Shown: positions 8,045-15,533, counted from the stretch's first letter. The stretch: DNA of 50,583 bases from Dehalococcoidia bacterium (GCA_019694855.1 JAIBBD010000010.1:1-50583); one strand, 5' to 3'. A program made the numbers and translations. Notes: generated from the sequence alone by a model not told the origin.

Positions 8045-8815
8045 ATGCCAGACCTGCTGTACGAGAAGAAGGACTTTTACGCCGTCTTCACGATGAACCG
8101 GCCGGAGCGCCTGAACGCGCTCGGTGGGACGATGAACGCCGAGCGTCAGGCCGCGCTCGACGACTTCAACTCGGACCCGAAGATGCGCGTGGGCATCGTC
8201 ACGGGTGCGGGCCGGGCGTTCTGCGCCGGCGCCGACCTGAAGGAGATGGCCGAGCGCAACGCCTCGGGCGTCGCCCAGAACCGCCGCATCGTGGGCTCCG
8301 CTTCGATGGGCTACGCGGCCAGCCCCAAGCCGTTCATTGCGGCCATCAACGGACTCGCCATCGGCGGCGGCTTCGAGACCTCGATGGACTGCGACATCCG
8401 CATTTGCTCGACCGAGGCCTACTTTGGCCTGTTCGAGCCGAAGCGCGGCATCCTCGCCGGCTACGGCATGCACCACCTCCCGCGCATCATCGGCCTGACG
8501 CACGCCGCCTACATTCTGCTGACGGCCGACCGTGTGAGCCCTGAGCAGGCGAAGGAATGGGGCATCGTCAGCGAGGTCACCGAGCCCGACCGGCTGCTCC
8601 CGCGTGCCGTCGAGATCGCCGAGATGATCGTCGCGAACGCCCCGCTGTCCATCGAGGGCACGAAGGCGATGCTCCAGGCCTGGCGCATGGCGAAGATCGA
8701 CGACTCGTACCGCCTCGGCGCCTGGGTGTCCGACCGCGTCCTGCTGTCCGACGACGCCAAGGAGGGCCCGAAGGCGTTCGCCGAGAAGCGCGCCCCCAAC
8801 TGGGTCGACGGCTAG
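8045..8815 (+). CDS. Enoyl-CoA hydratase
   Basis: A 256-residue crotonase with both catalytic glutamates: Glu111 in IGGGFETSMDCD and Glu131 in FGLFEPKRG. The oxyanion-hole segments are VGIVTGAGRAFCAGADL and the GGG turn. It should add water across 2-enoyl-CoA in the cytosol, giving the (S)-3-hydroxyacyl-CoA. The C-terminal EGPKAFAEKRAPNW is the usual family tail. The start is firm: GAGGAGG lies 5-8 nt before the ATG. It differs from the PaaG-like crotonase at 4574, so the cluster carries two distinct crotonase activities. A 36-bp perfect palindrome follows. Confidence 0.92.
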   Translation: MPDLLYEKKDFYAVFTMNRPERLNALGGTMNAERQAALDDFNSDPKMRVGIVTGAGRAFCAGADLKEMAERNASGVAQNRRIVGSASMGYAASPKPFIAAINGLAIGGGFETSMDCDIRICSTEAYFGLFEPKRGILAGYGMHHLPRIIGLTHAAYILLTADRVSPEQAKEWGIVSEVTEPDRLLPRAVEIAEMIVANAPLSIEGTKAMLQAWRMAKIDDSYRLGAWVSDRVLLSDDAKEGPKAFAEKRAPNWVDG

Positions 8816-8844
8816 TCCGTCCTCGCCTCGTACGTCACGAGGTC

Positions 8845-8880
8845 ACGAACGCTGCTCCGGGATCCCGGAGCAGCGTTCGT
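8845..8880. terminator. Long perfect palindrome, probable terminator
   Basis: All 36 bases form one perfect palindrome, giving a stem of about 16 bp with a minimal loop, 29 nt after the enoyl-CoA hydratase stop. There is no U-tract afterwards. Confidence 0.7.
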
Positions 8881-8923
8881 CGTCTACCCGGAACCCGCAG
8901 CCCCTTCCCGCACGAACGAGGGT

Positions 8924-8932
8924 TGCTATCAT
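8924..8932 (+). promoter_or_regulatory. Extended -10 promoter of the MaoC pair
   Basis: TGC-TATCAT is an extended -10 located 33 nt before the start at 8966. No -35 match is seen, as is common for extended -10 promoters. The same TATCAT hexamer precedes two minus-strand genes near 44.6 and 46.9 kb. Confidence 0.5.
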
Positions 8933-8965
8933 CGCGTACGGCATCAAGCAACGGAGAGGAAGACG

Positions 8966-9496
8966 ATGACGACAGAGCAGCCCGAGACGCTCGTAACCCA
9001 GGAGATGATCGACACCCGCGACAAGTGGAGCGAGCCTCGGAAGTCGTGGCCGGTGTCGGCCTCGGACATCCGCCGCTGGGCGCAGGGGGTGTACTGGCCG
9101 GAGGTCCCGCCCCGTCTCTACTGGGACGAGGAGTACGCGAAGAACACGAAGTGGGGCGGCATCATCGCTCCGGAGGAATTCAACCCGTTCGCGTTCCCGC
9201 TGGAAGGCGCGTACGGCCAGGAGGCGGCCCTCGCCGAGGTGCAAGGGCGTCCGGCTCCCTCGACCGGCACGATGGGTAGCGGCCCCGGCTCCAACGCCAT
9301 GAACGGCGGCCAGACGATCCGCTACCACGCTCCGATCCGCCCGGGTGACGTGATCTCGACCACGAGCGCGCTGGTGGACTGGAACGAGCGCCAGACGCGC
9401 CTCGGCCTCACGATGTTCGTCACGAACGAGACGCGCTGGACCAACCAGAACGGCGAGCTGGTCTGCGTGAAGACGCAGGTCAGCATCCGCTACTAG
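8966..9496 (+). CDS. MaoC-like N-terminal hot-dog (FAS1-type dehydratase) subunit
   Basis: A 176-residue protein like the N-terminal half of MaoC/hydratase 2 enzymes: GVYWPEVPPRLYWDEEYA, WGGIIAPEEFNPFAF, then the hot-dog helix-strand region GGQTIRYHAPIRPGDVI and TRLGLTMFVTNETRW. In hydratase 2 enzymes a substrate-binding hot dog without catalytic residues pairs with a catalytic one. The next gene, 24 nt downstream, encodes the catalytic half, so the two likely form one heteromeric (R)-specific enoyl-CoA hydratase, as in split mycobacterial pairs. An extended -10 precedes it. The substrate is unknown; the linked CoA-transferases suggest an unusual acid. Confidence 0.82.
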   Translation: MTTEQPETLVTQEMIDTRDKWSEPRKSWPVSASDIRRWAQGVYWPEVPPRLYWDEEYAKNTKWGGIIAPEEFNPFAFPLEGAYGQEAALAEVQGRPAPSTGTMGSGPGSNAMNGGQTIRYHAPIRPGDVISTTSALVDWNERQTRLGLTMFVTNETRWTNQNGELVCVKTQVSIRY

Positions 9497-9520
9497 ATCG
9501 CCGAAGGGGAGGCATTTCCG

Positions 9521-9955
9521 ATGGCCTACAACGTGTACTTCGAGGACGTGAACGTCGGCGACGAGCTGCCCGGGTTCAAGCGTCGCACGGACCTGATGAA
9601 CTGGAACCGCTACGCGGCGATTAACGACGAGTTCATCCCGATCCACATGGATGACGCGGCCGGCCGACAGGGCCAGAACGAGCAGGGCGCCTTCGGCATG
9701 GGCAACCTGCGGACCGCGTACATCCACAACATGCTGCGCAACTGGGCCGGCGACGAGGCGGAGATCCGCGAGGTCGGCATCCAGTTCCGCGCGATCAACC
9801 AGAAGAATGACCAGCTGACGACGACCGGCAAGATCGTCGAGAAGTACGTCGATGGAAACGACCACCTCGTGCGCATCGAGACCAACGTCGTGAATCAGGA
9901 GGGCGCTGGTACGGCCCCGGGGCACGCGATCATCTGCCTGCCGTCTCGAGGCTAG
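9521..9955 (+). CDS. MaoC-like catalytic hot-dog (enoyl-CoA hydratase) subunit
   Basis: A 144-residue hot-dog protein. The segment YAAINDEFIPIHMDD (31-45) corresponds to the hydratase 2 motif, with Asp36 and His42 as the catalytic pair; the usual Gly and Asn of the motif are Asn35 and Ile39, so it is a variant. GGGGAGG stands before the ATG. With the preceding N-terminal-type subunit it should hydrate 2-enoyl-CoA to the (R)-3-hydroxyacyl-CoA, opposite in stereochemistry to the crotonase at 8045. A perfect hairpin terminates this two-gene unit. Dehydration in the reverse direction, as in fatty acid synthesis, cannot be excluded. Confidence 0.83.
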   Translation: MAYNVYFEDVNVGDELPGFKRRTDLMNWNRYAAINDEFIPIHMDDAAGRQGQNEQGAFGMGNLRTAYIHNMLRNWAGDEAEIREVGIQFRAINQKNDQLTTTGKIVEKYVDGNDHLVRIETNVVNQEGAGTAPGHAIICLPSRG

Positions 9956-9981
9956 TCCGAACCTTCTCGACAGCGCAGCAC

Positions 9982-10014
9982 CGAAGCGGGGAGGGCCAGA
10001 CCCTCCCCGCTTCG
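9982..10014. terminator. Hairpin terminator after the MaoC pair
   Basis: A perfect 14-bp stem (9982-9995 with 10001-10014) with loop CCAGA lies 26 nt after the stop codon. No U-run follows. Confidence 0.7.
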
Positions 10015-10027
10015 CGTCACCGTCACT

Positions 10028-10038
10028 TGTAAATTACA
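10028..10038. promoter_or_regulatory. AT-rich inverted repeat upstream of secreted protein gene
   Basis: TGTAAATTACA is a perfect palindrome around a central A, in otherwise GC-rich DNA, 68 nt before the start at 10106. It could be an operator or part of a promoter; nothing more can be said. Confidence 0.25.
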
Positions 10039-10105
10039 GACCCTTCAACAATTCCGGCGACTCGCGCAACACCTCGGACGTACCTTCGAATCGAAGGAGG
10101 TGCGT

Positions 10106-10723
10106 ATGCGAACACGAGTCGCGTTGCTTGGAGGCGTAGCGGCGGCGGCATTGCTCGTCGCGGGCGTGGTCGGAGTGGCTGCGCAGACAGGCGACAGCGG
10201 TTCAGCCAACCCGGTGAGCACGTTCATGGACCGGCTGGCGTCCAACCTCGGCATCGGGAAGGACCAGTTGCAGGCGGCGGTCGACAAGACGCGCGGGCAG
10301 ATGCTCGACGACGCCGTGCAGCAGGGACGGTTGACCCAGGACCAGGCCGACCAGCTGAAGCAGCAGAGCGCTGGCAAGGGCCTCGGGGAGGGCCTGGGAC
10401 GGTTCCACTCTGGGGCCGGCGCCGAGGGTAACCACGATGGCCAGCCATTCGGCCGGGGCGGCCCCGGCATGCGAGGACTGGCGGGCGCCGGGCTCGATGC
10501 TGTGGCCAGCGCAATCGGCATCGACAAAGCGACCTTGATGCAGGAGCTGGCCTCCGGCAAGTCGCTGGCTCAGGTGGCGCAGGCGCACGGCGTAAGCCGT
10601 GACCAGCTGAAGCAGAAGCTGACGGACGCCTTCGGATCGAAGCTCGACGAGCTGCTGGACCAGACGTTCCAGTTCGGAGCTCACGGCGGCAACCCCAGCG
10701 CGACGCCGACGCCGTCGTCCTGA
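10106..10723 (+). CDS. Secreted protein with two related helical modules
   Basis: A 205-residue protein with an N-terminal signal sequence (RTRVALLGG, a hydrophobic run, cleavage probably after VAAQ). The body holds two similar modules. The first reads LASNLGIGKDQLQAAV followed by QGRLTQDQADQLKQQ. The second reads VASAIGIDKATLMQEL followed by GKSLAQVAQAHGVSRDQL. A Gly-rich linker (about 90-130) separates them and the C-terminus is Thr/Pro-rich. There is no cysteine, transmembrane anchor or sorting signal. The ATG at 10106 has AAGGAGG 5 nt upstream; the GTG at 10100 overlaps that site and is rejected. The function is unknown. It is monocistronic, with hairpins on both sides. Confidence 0.75.
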   Translation: MRTRVALLGGVAAAALLVAGVVGVAAQTGDSGSANPVSTFMDRLASNLGIGKDQLQAAVDKTRGQMLDDAVQQGRLTQDQADQLKQQSAGKGLGEGLGRFHSGAGAEGNHDGQPFGRGGPGMRGLAGAGLDAVASAIGIDKATLMQELASGKSLAQVAQAHGVSRDQLKQKLTDAFGSKLDELLDQTFQFGAHGGNPSATPTPSS

Positions 10724-10753
10724 CGAACCCGTCTCTTCGAGACGACTGAGAGG

Positions 10754-10776
10754 GAGGGGCCCGCGGAGGGCCCCTC
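10754..10776. terminator. Convergent hairpin terminator
   Basis: A 9-bp perfect stem of G/C with one A-T pair (10754-10762 with 10768-10776), loop GCGGA, lies between the converging secreted-protein and dihydropteroate synthase genes. Confidence 0.6.
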
Positions 10777-10778
10777 TC

Positions 10779-11627
10779 CTATTCGCGCTCCATCAGCCGC
10801 GACCGCGCTGCGTTCACGACGCGGATGGCGCGCACAACCTCGCGGACGTCATGAACACGCACGACGTGGACCCCGGACCAGGCGGCGAGCACGTTGAACG
10901 CGATGGTTGCTTCGATCAGGCCCTCGACGTCCTGCCGATCACCCGCGCCCAGTAACTCGGCGAGGAACCCTTTCCGCGAGGCGGAAACGAGTACGGGTCG
11001 TCCCACCGAGGTCATGCGAGGAAGGGCGTTCAGCAACCGGAGGTTGTCCGCGGCGGACTTGCCAAAGCCGAACCCGGGGTCGAGCCAGACACCGGCGACG
11101 CCGGCGGACTCGAGGGCGTTCGCCTGGCGGGTCAGGAAGACCTCCACGTCGTGAGCGATGTTGTCGTAGGTCTGGTCGGCCTCCCGGTGGTGCTTCGGCG
11201 CGCCGCGCATGTGCATCGCCACGACGGGGAGCCGGCAGCGGACGGCCACGTCGACCATCGCTGGATTGGTGAAGCCGGTCACGTCGTTCAAGAGATGGAC
11301 GCCCGCGCGGGCCGCCTCGTTCGCGACGGCAGGCGTCCAGGTATCGACAGACACAGGAATACCGGCAGCGGCGATCGCCTCGATGGCCGGGCAGACGCGA
11401 TCTACCTCCTCCTGCGCGGTCAGGTCACGGCCGCCCGTCCGCGTGGAGTGCGCACCGACATCGATGATCTCGGCACCCGCCTCCCGGAGCTCGAGCGCGC
11501 GCTCGAGTGCCTGACCGGGCCGGACGATCGACTCGCTGATCGGCGAGTCGTAGGACACGTTGAGAATGCCCATGACCACCGTGCGGTTGGTGCAGTCGAT
11601 CGTATGGGGACCGAGCTGCAGCAGCAT
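10779..11627 (-). CDS. folP: Dihydropteroate synthase, with atypical substrate loops
   Basis: A 282-residue TIM-barrel of DHPS type, which joins pterin diphosphate and p-aminobenzoate in folate synthesis. Conserved blocks are VVMGILNVSYDS (18-28), IPVSVDTW, LLNDVTGF, VWLDPGFGFGKS, SASRKGFL and VVRVHDV. The two flexible loops deviate: loop 1 reads NVSYDSPISES instead of the usual NvTPDSFSDGG, and loop 2 reads GAHSTRTGG instead of ESTRPGA. The Asn, Asp, Lys and Arg of the pterin/phosphate sites remain. It starts 3 nt after the upstream DUF2520 gene stops, forming an operon. DHPS is the most likely role; a related pterin enzyme is possible. Confidence 0.82.
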   Translation of the reverse strand: MLLQLGPHTIDCTNRTVVMGILNVSYDSPISESIVRPGQALERALELREAGAEIIDVGAHSTRTGGRDLTAQEEVDRVCPAIEAIAAAGIPVSVDTWTPAVANEAARAGVHLLNDVTGFTNPAMVDVAVRCRLPVVAMHMRGAPKHHREADQTYDNIAHDVEVFLTRQANALESAGVAGVWLDPGFGFGKSAADNLRLLNALPRMTSVGRPVLVSASRKGFLAELLGAGDRQDVEGLIEATIAFNVLAAWSGVHVVRVHDVREVVRAIRVVNAARSRLMERE

Positions 11628-11630
11628 CGG

Positions 11631-12497
11631 TTAGCCCGCCCCCGCCGCGAAGGCATCGCGCAACGCGGACGAGGTGGCCGCGTCGTGCGGAAGGTCGAGC
11701 GTGAGTAGTTCGGCTCCGAGCCGCCGGTAGAGCGCACCGAGTTCGCTGTCACCGAGCACCGCCAGGTGCCGCCTGACCGTGTCGACGTCGCCCCGTGCGA
11801 CGGGCCCAGTCAACGCGTCGCGCAGGTCGTGCTCGGCGACGTTCTGCGCGGCGCCAAGGAGCAGCGGAACGAGCGACGTCCGTGCGGAGGCAGCGGATAG
11901 GCCGGCAAGCGTCCATGCCTCGCGAGCGGCAGCCATGAGAGCCACGACGTCGTTGCTGGCGAAGACCGCGGCGGCATGATACGCGGCGCGGTCGACTCCC
12001 TCGAGACGAACGACACTCGCCCCAAGGCGCCCGACCAGCTCTTCCAGGACGCGACCGAGCGGATTCGATCCCTCAACGCCGCAGGTGATGCCCCGGAAAC
12101 GGGCAGCGCCGCCCTCGCGGGAGGGAAACGACTGGAGGGGGTGCAGGCAGCCCACGAGCGCACCCTGGCGGACTGCGCCGGACAACGGACCGAGGTCGAG
12201 GGCGCCGCTGCAGTGGACGACCCACTGTCCCTCGCGCCAGCGAATCTCGGATGCCAGCGCGGCGATCGCGGCATCCGGCACCGTCAGGAACACGAGGTCA
12301 CAGGAGTCGGCGACCGCCTGCGGCGCGAGCACGGCGACGCCCGCTCCCAGCGCCGTCGCGAGATGTTCCGCCGAGCGGACGGTCCGGCTCGACACTGCCT
12401 TGACCTGTTCGCCAGCGGCGACCAGCGCGGTCGCGAGCGCTGAACCGAGGCGGCCGGCGCCGAGGATCCCCACGCGCACAGGTTCGTCGGCACCCAC
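11631..12497 (-). CDS. DUF2520 Rossmann-fold protein
   Basis: A 288-residue protein. The N-terminal NAD(P)-binding motif is RVGILGAGRLGSAL (Gly13-x-Gly15), followed by AVSSRTVRSAEHLA and DLVFLTVPDAAI as in NADP oxidoreductase/F420-like domains. The C-terminal part (HPLQSFPS, GRLGASVVRLEGVDRAAYHAAAVFASNDVVALM) is the DUF2520 helical domain. A GTG at 12497 is taken as start because the Rossmann strand begins 7 residues later; the longer frame to 12887 runs over the divergent gene. The biochemical role of the family is not settled. It precedes folP by 3 nt, so a link to pteridine or CoA-precursor metabolism is conceivable. Confidence 0.83.
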   Translation of the reverse strand: MGADEPVRVGILGAGRLGSALATALVAAGEQVKAVSSRTVRSAEHLATALGAGVAVLAPQAVADSCDLVFLTVPDAAIAALASEIRWREGQWVVHCSGALDLGPLSGAVRQGALVGCLHPLQSFPSREGGAARFRGITCGVEGSNPLGRVLEELVGRLGASVVRLEGVDRAAYHAAAVFASNDVVALMAAAREAWTLAGLSAASARTSLVPLLLGAAQNVAEHDLRDALTGPVARGDVDTVRRHLAVLGDSELGALYRRLGAELLTLDLPHDAATSSALRDAFAAGAG

Positions 12498-12515
12498 CTT
12501 CGGAGCATAGCGGCT

Positions 12516-12545
12516 TTGCCCTACTCGGCGCTTCCTGCGTACAGT
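12516..12545 (+). promoter_or_regulatory. Candidate promoter of the ROK-like gene
   Basis: TTGCCC (12516-12521, -35-like) and TACAGT (12540-12545, -10) are 18 nt apart, 27 nt ahead of the start at 12573, in the 75-nt divergent gap with the DUF2520 gene. Confidence 0.45.
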
Positions 12546-12572
12546 CGCTGAACGAGTCGAGACGGAGCGTAC

Positions 12573-13352
12573 ATGGACGACGACGAGGTCCTGGTTGGCA
12601 TCGATTTCACCGCCGATCGGCTGCGCATCGTGCTCGCCAACCTGGAGGGCGAGCCGATTCACCGCGGTGAATGGCCGCTCCCCGAACTGAACGACGCGGC
12701 GGCGTGGTCGTGGGAAGTCGGCGGCCGCATCGCGACGTCCTTTGCTGAGGAAGGAAACGGGCGCTCTGCCCTCGCGATCGCGGTGGCAGCTCCGGGCTTT
12801 GTCGACCCTGTCGCCGGGTGCATCGTGCGCGGCAGCGGTCAACCGGCGTGGGACGGGCTGGCGGTGGTCGACGCGCTGCGCCGTCATATCGACGCACCAA
12901 TCGCCGCAGAGAGCCGCGTGAAGGCCGCGCTGCTGGGTGAAACCTGGCAGGGGGCGGCCGCCGGCCTCGACGATGTGCTGTATGTGACGCTGCGCGGCGT
13001 GCCGGAGGCCGCCGCCCTATCCGGTAGCCGGGTCGTGCGTGGTGCGCACTCCCGCGCGGGCGCGCTGCCGGCGTTTCCGGAGGTGCCACCAGTCGCGGCC
13101 CTCCCCTCGGAAACGGTGGAGCAGGCAGCCGGGCTCCTGGCGGACGCAGCGGCGCTCGTCGACCCCGAGGCGCTCGTACTGTACGCACTCCCCCAGCACC
13201 TCGACGCGCTCGTTCCACTCACTCAGCGTGTGCTCGACGAGGTCGCTCCCGGGGTGCGCGTGCTGCGCGCCGGACTGGGTCACCAGGCCGCGGTAATCGG
13301 CGCCCTCCGTATTGCGGGGACGATCGCCTTTGAAGGACATCGGAAGCCATGA
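12573..13352 (+). CDS. ROK-family-like protein lacking the catalytic Asp
   Basis: A 259-residue ASKHA-fold protein. VLVGIDFTADRLRIVLANLEG is the phosphate-1 region; AVAAPGFVDPVAGCIVRGSG and PAWDGLAVVDALRRHI follow the ROK pattern, then APIAAESRVKAALLGE where ROK sugar kinases have the END-x-NAA block. The catalytic Asp is thus replaced by Arg115, and the CxCGxxGC zinc motif is absent. It is therefore more likely a non-catalytic sugar/nucleotide sensor or scaffold than a glucokinase. A transcriptional ROK role is unlikely as there is no HTH. It overlaps the next gene by 4 nt (ATGA), indicating coupled translation. Confidence 0.7.
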   Translation: MDDDEVLVGIDFTADRLRIVLANLEGEPIHRGEWPLPELNDAAAWSWEVGGRIATSFAEEGNGRSALAIAVAAPGFVDPVAGCIVRGSGQPAWDGLAVVDALRRHIDAPIAAESRVKAALLGETWQGAAAGLDDVLYVTLRGVPEAAALSGSRVVRGAHSRAGALPAFPEVPPVAALPSETVEQAAGLLADAAALVDPEALVLYALPQHLDALVPLTQRVLDEVAPGVRVLRAGLGHQAAVIGALRIAGTIAFEGHRKP

Positions 13353-13732
13353 CCTCCAACCGAAGAACGCACTACGCGCTGCGCCTCGACGCCGAGGCGT
13401 GTGGCACGACGCTCGGGACACTGGCCTGGGTGATGGGCGCCCTCGAGATCCTCAAGGACCGCGGCCACGCGACAGGCGATGAGCGCTGGCACGAGCTGTC
13501 CGACCAGCTGATGCCGCGCCTCGAGCGGGTCGTACAGACGATCGCGGGCGCGCGCATGGCGGTCGCCGCCGAAGCCGAGCAGGAGGCTGAGGTCGAAGAC
13601 GCGTACGGGCGCGTCCGGGACGCCTTCGAGCGCTGGATCGAGGTCACGGCCGCAGACACCGTCGAGGCGGCGCTGGGGTTTCGACACCAGCTACACGATC
13701 ACGACGGTGAAGCGGATGCTCCGGCTCAGTAA
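13349..13732 (+). CDS. Unknown small helical protein, coupled to the ROK-like gene
   Basis: A 127-residue soluble protein, predicted mostly alpha-helical from its heptad-like content (LDAEACGTTLGTLAWVMGAL, LERVVQTIAGARMAVAAEAE), with an acidic His/Asp-rich tail (HQLHDHDGEADAPAQ). No family is recognised. Its ATG overlaps the stop of the ROK-like gene, so the two are made together and may interact. Its 3' end overlaps the convergent NAD synthetase gene by 7 nt. Codon pattern matches the neighbours, so the gene is probably real. Confidence 0.6.
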   Translation: MTSNRRTHYALRLDAEACGTTLGTLAWVMGALEILKDRGHATGDERWHELSDQLMPRLERVVQTIAGARMAVAAEAEQEAEVEDAYGRVRDAFERWIEVTAADTVEAALGFRHQLHDHDGEADAPAQ

Positions 13733-15447
13733 GGCTGATAGCGCGAAGCGAGGGGCAGCCGTCGATCGCGACCGAAGGCCCGTGGCGTGATCTTGACGCC
13801 CGGCGCGGCCTGGCGGCGCTTGTACTCGTTGCGGTTGATCATCCCGATGACGCGGCGGACGGTCGCTTCGTCAAAACCGAGCGCCACGATGTCCTCGAAC
13901 GGCATGTCGTCTTCGACATAGGCCTCGATGATCGGGTCGAGGACCTCGTAGGGTGGCAGCGAGTCGGTGTCGAGTTGGCCCGGTCGCAGTTCGGCTGAGG
14001 GCGGTTTCTCGATCGAGTTGCGCGGGATGACCTCGCTCACGCTGTTGCGGTAGTTGGCCAGCTCGTAAACCAGGGTCTTCGGGACGTCCTTGATGACCGC
14101 GAAGCCGCCCGCCATATCGCCGTAGAGGGTGGCGTAGCCGCAGGCATACTCGGATTTGTTGCCGGTGGTGAGCACGATCGAGCCGAACTTGTTCGAGAGC
14201 GCCATCGTGAGCATGCCGCGAATTCGCGACTGCACGTTCTCCTCAGCGGTGCCCGGTTCCGTGCCTCGAAACTCCCGAGCGAGCGCGTCGAGGGTGGCCT
14301 GGTGAATCGCCTCGATCGGCATCGCCGCAAGACGAATGCCAAGGTTCTCGGCGAGGGCCTGCGCATCCGCGATGGAGCCTTCCGAGGAGTAGCGCGATGG
14401 CAGTGAGACGCCCCGCACGTGATCGGCGCCGAGGGCATCCACCGCGATGGTCGCCACGATCGCCGAGTCGATGCCGCCGGAGAGCGCGACGATGGCGTCC
14501 TGGAAGCCAGACTTCCGAATGTAGTCGCGGGTCCCGACAACGAGCGCCTGGTACACCTCGGCGACGTTATCCGGGCGCTGGAGCCGGTAGGCCGGCAAGG
14601 GCGGGCGCTGCCGCGGGGATGGCTGCTGCGTCACGACGATGGGTGTCGGCCGGTCCGAAGCGCGTCGCTCGCGGCGCAGACGAACGTCGTGCAGCTGGCG
14701 TTGCACGACCTGACCGACGGGGATATCGACGAGCAGGAGATCCTCGTCCATCGAGGCGGCGCGAGCCATGACCTCACCGTCGGGCCCGAAGACCGCCGAG
14801 TTGCCGTCGAAGACCAACTCGTCCTGCCCTCCCACCTGATTCACCCAGGCGATTGCGACGGTGTTGTCCGAGGCGCGCGTGGCGACCATTCGCTCGCGGA
14901 AATGGGGCTTTCCGCCATGGAACGGGGAGGCGTTGATGTTGACGACCACACGCGCGCCGGCGAGCGCGAGCTCGCGCATGGGGCCACCGGGGAACCAGAG
15001 GTCCTCGCAGATCGTGATGCCGACCTCGACTCCCGCGATCAGGAAGAGGGGCGCGTGGTCGCCCGGCTGAAAGTAACGGTACTCGTCGAAGACGCCGTAA
15101 TTGGGGAGAAAGTGCTTGCGGTACGTCCCGATGACGCGGCCCGCATGGATGATGGCAGCGGCGTTGTACAGCTGGCCGTCAAACTCGGTGCACCCGACGA
15201 TGAGCGCGGGTAGTCCCTTTGCGCGAGCGGCGAGGGAGTCGAGCGCCCCGGCGGCGTCCTCGATGAAGGCCGACCGGATGAGCAGGTCCTCGGGCGGGTA
15301 GCCGGCCAGGGCCAGCTCCGGGAACGCGACGAGATCAGCGCCGTGCCCGGCAGCATCCCCGGCGGCCGCGACGATCTTCGCGGCGTTGCCTTCGAAATCG
15401 CCCACCGTCGTATTGATCTGGGCGAGCGCCACACGCAGCGTCTGCAT
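13726..15447 (-). CDS. nadE: Glutamine-dependent NAD+ synthetase
   Basis: A 573-residue two-domain enzyme that amidates nicotinic acid adenine dinucleotide to NAD+ using glutamine. The N-terminal nitrilase-type glutaminase shows the Glu44-Lys111-Cys147 triad (AFPELALAGYP, TYRKHFLPNYG, ITICEDLWF). The C-terminal synthetase shows the ATP-PPi loop VALSGGIDSAIV (323-328 core), LTTGNKSEYACGYATLYGD and the usual C-terminal PRAFGRDRRLPLA. The start at 15447 begins directly with the nitrilase strand MQTLRVALAQI; the longer frame from 15504 is rejected. A TATACT -10 lies about 28 nt upstream. It is divergent from ctaG and overlaps the convergent small gene by 7 nt. Confidence 0.95.
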   Translation of the reverse strand: MQTLRVALAQINTTVGDFEGNAAKIVAAAGDAAGHGADLVAFPELALAGYPPEDLLIRSAFIEDAAGALDSLAARAKGLPALIVGCTEFDGQLYNAAAIIHAGRVIGTYRKHFLPNYGVFDEYRYFQPGDHAPLFLIAGVEVGITICEDLWFPGGPMRELALAGARVVVNINASPFHGGKPHFRERMVATRASDNTVAIAWVNQVGGQDELVFDGNSAVFGPDGEVMARAASMDEDLLLVDIPVGQVVQRQLHDVRLRRERRASDRPTPIVVTQQPSPRQRPPLPAYRLQRPDNVAEVYQALVVGTRDYIRKSGFQDAIVALSGGIDSAIVATIAVDALGADHVRGVSLPSRYSSEGSIADAQALAENLGIRLAAMPIEAIHQATLDALAREFRGTEPGTAEENVQSRIRGMLTMALSNKFGSIVLTTGNKSEYACGYATLYGDMAGGFAVIKDVPKTLVYELANYRNSVSEVIPRNSIEKPPSAELRPGQLDTDSLPPYEVLDPIIEAYVEDDMPFEDIVALGFDEATVRRVIGMINRNEYKRRQAAPGVKITPRAFGRDRRLPLASRYQPY

Positions 15448-15472
15448 TACGACCGTCGCTTCCCACGAGCAG

Positions 15473-15509
15473 CCAGTATATCGGTCACCCCGGAGCCGCC
15501 GCATACTGG
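15473..15509. promoter_or_regulatory. Divergent nadE/ctaG promoter region with inverted repeat
   Basis: CCAGTAT (15473-15479) and ATACTGG (15503-15509) are exact inverted copies. On the minus strand TATACT (15475-15480) serves as a -10 for nadE; on the plus strand CATACT (15502-15507) is placed as a -10 for ctaG. The two promoters therefore overlap face to face in 37 bp, and the repeat could also be an operator. Confidence 0.5.
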
Positions 15510-15533
15510 AACGACTGCCTCACGGAGGTGCAC

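Noticed and set aside
12498-12887. N-terminal extension of the DUF2520 frame
   Set aside because: It crosses the divergent ROK-like gene and its promoter; the Rossmann strand starts right after the GTG at 12497.
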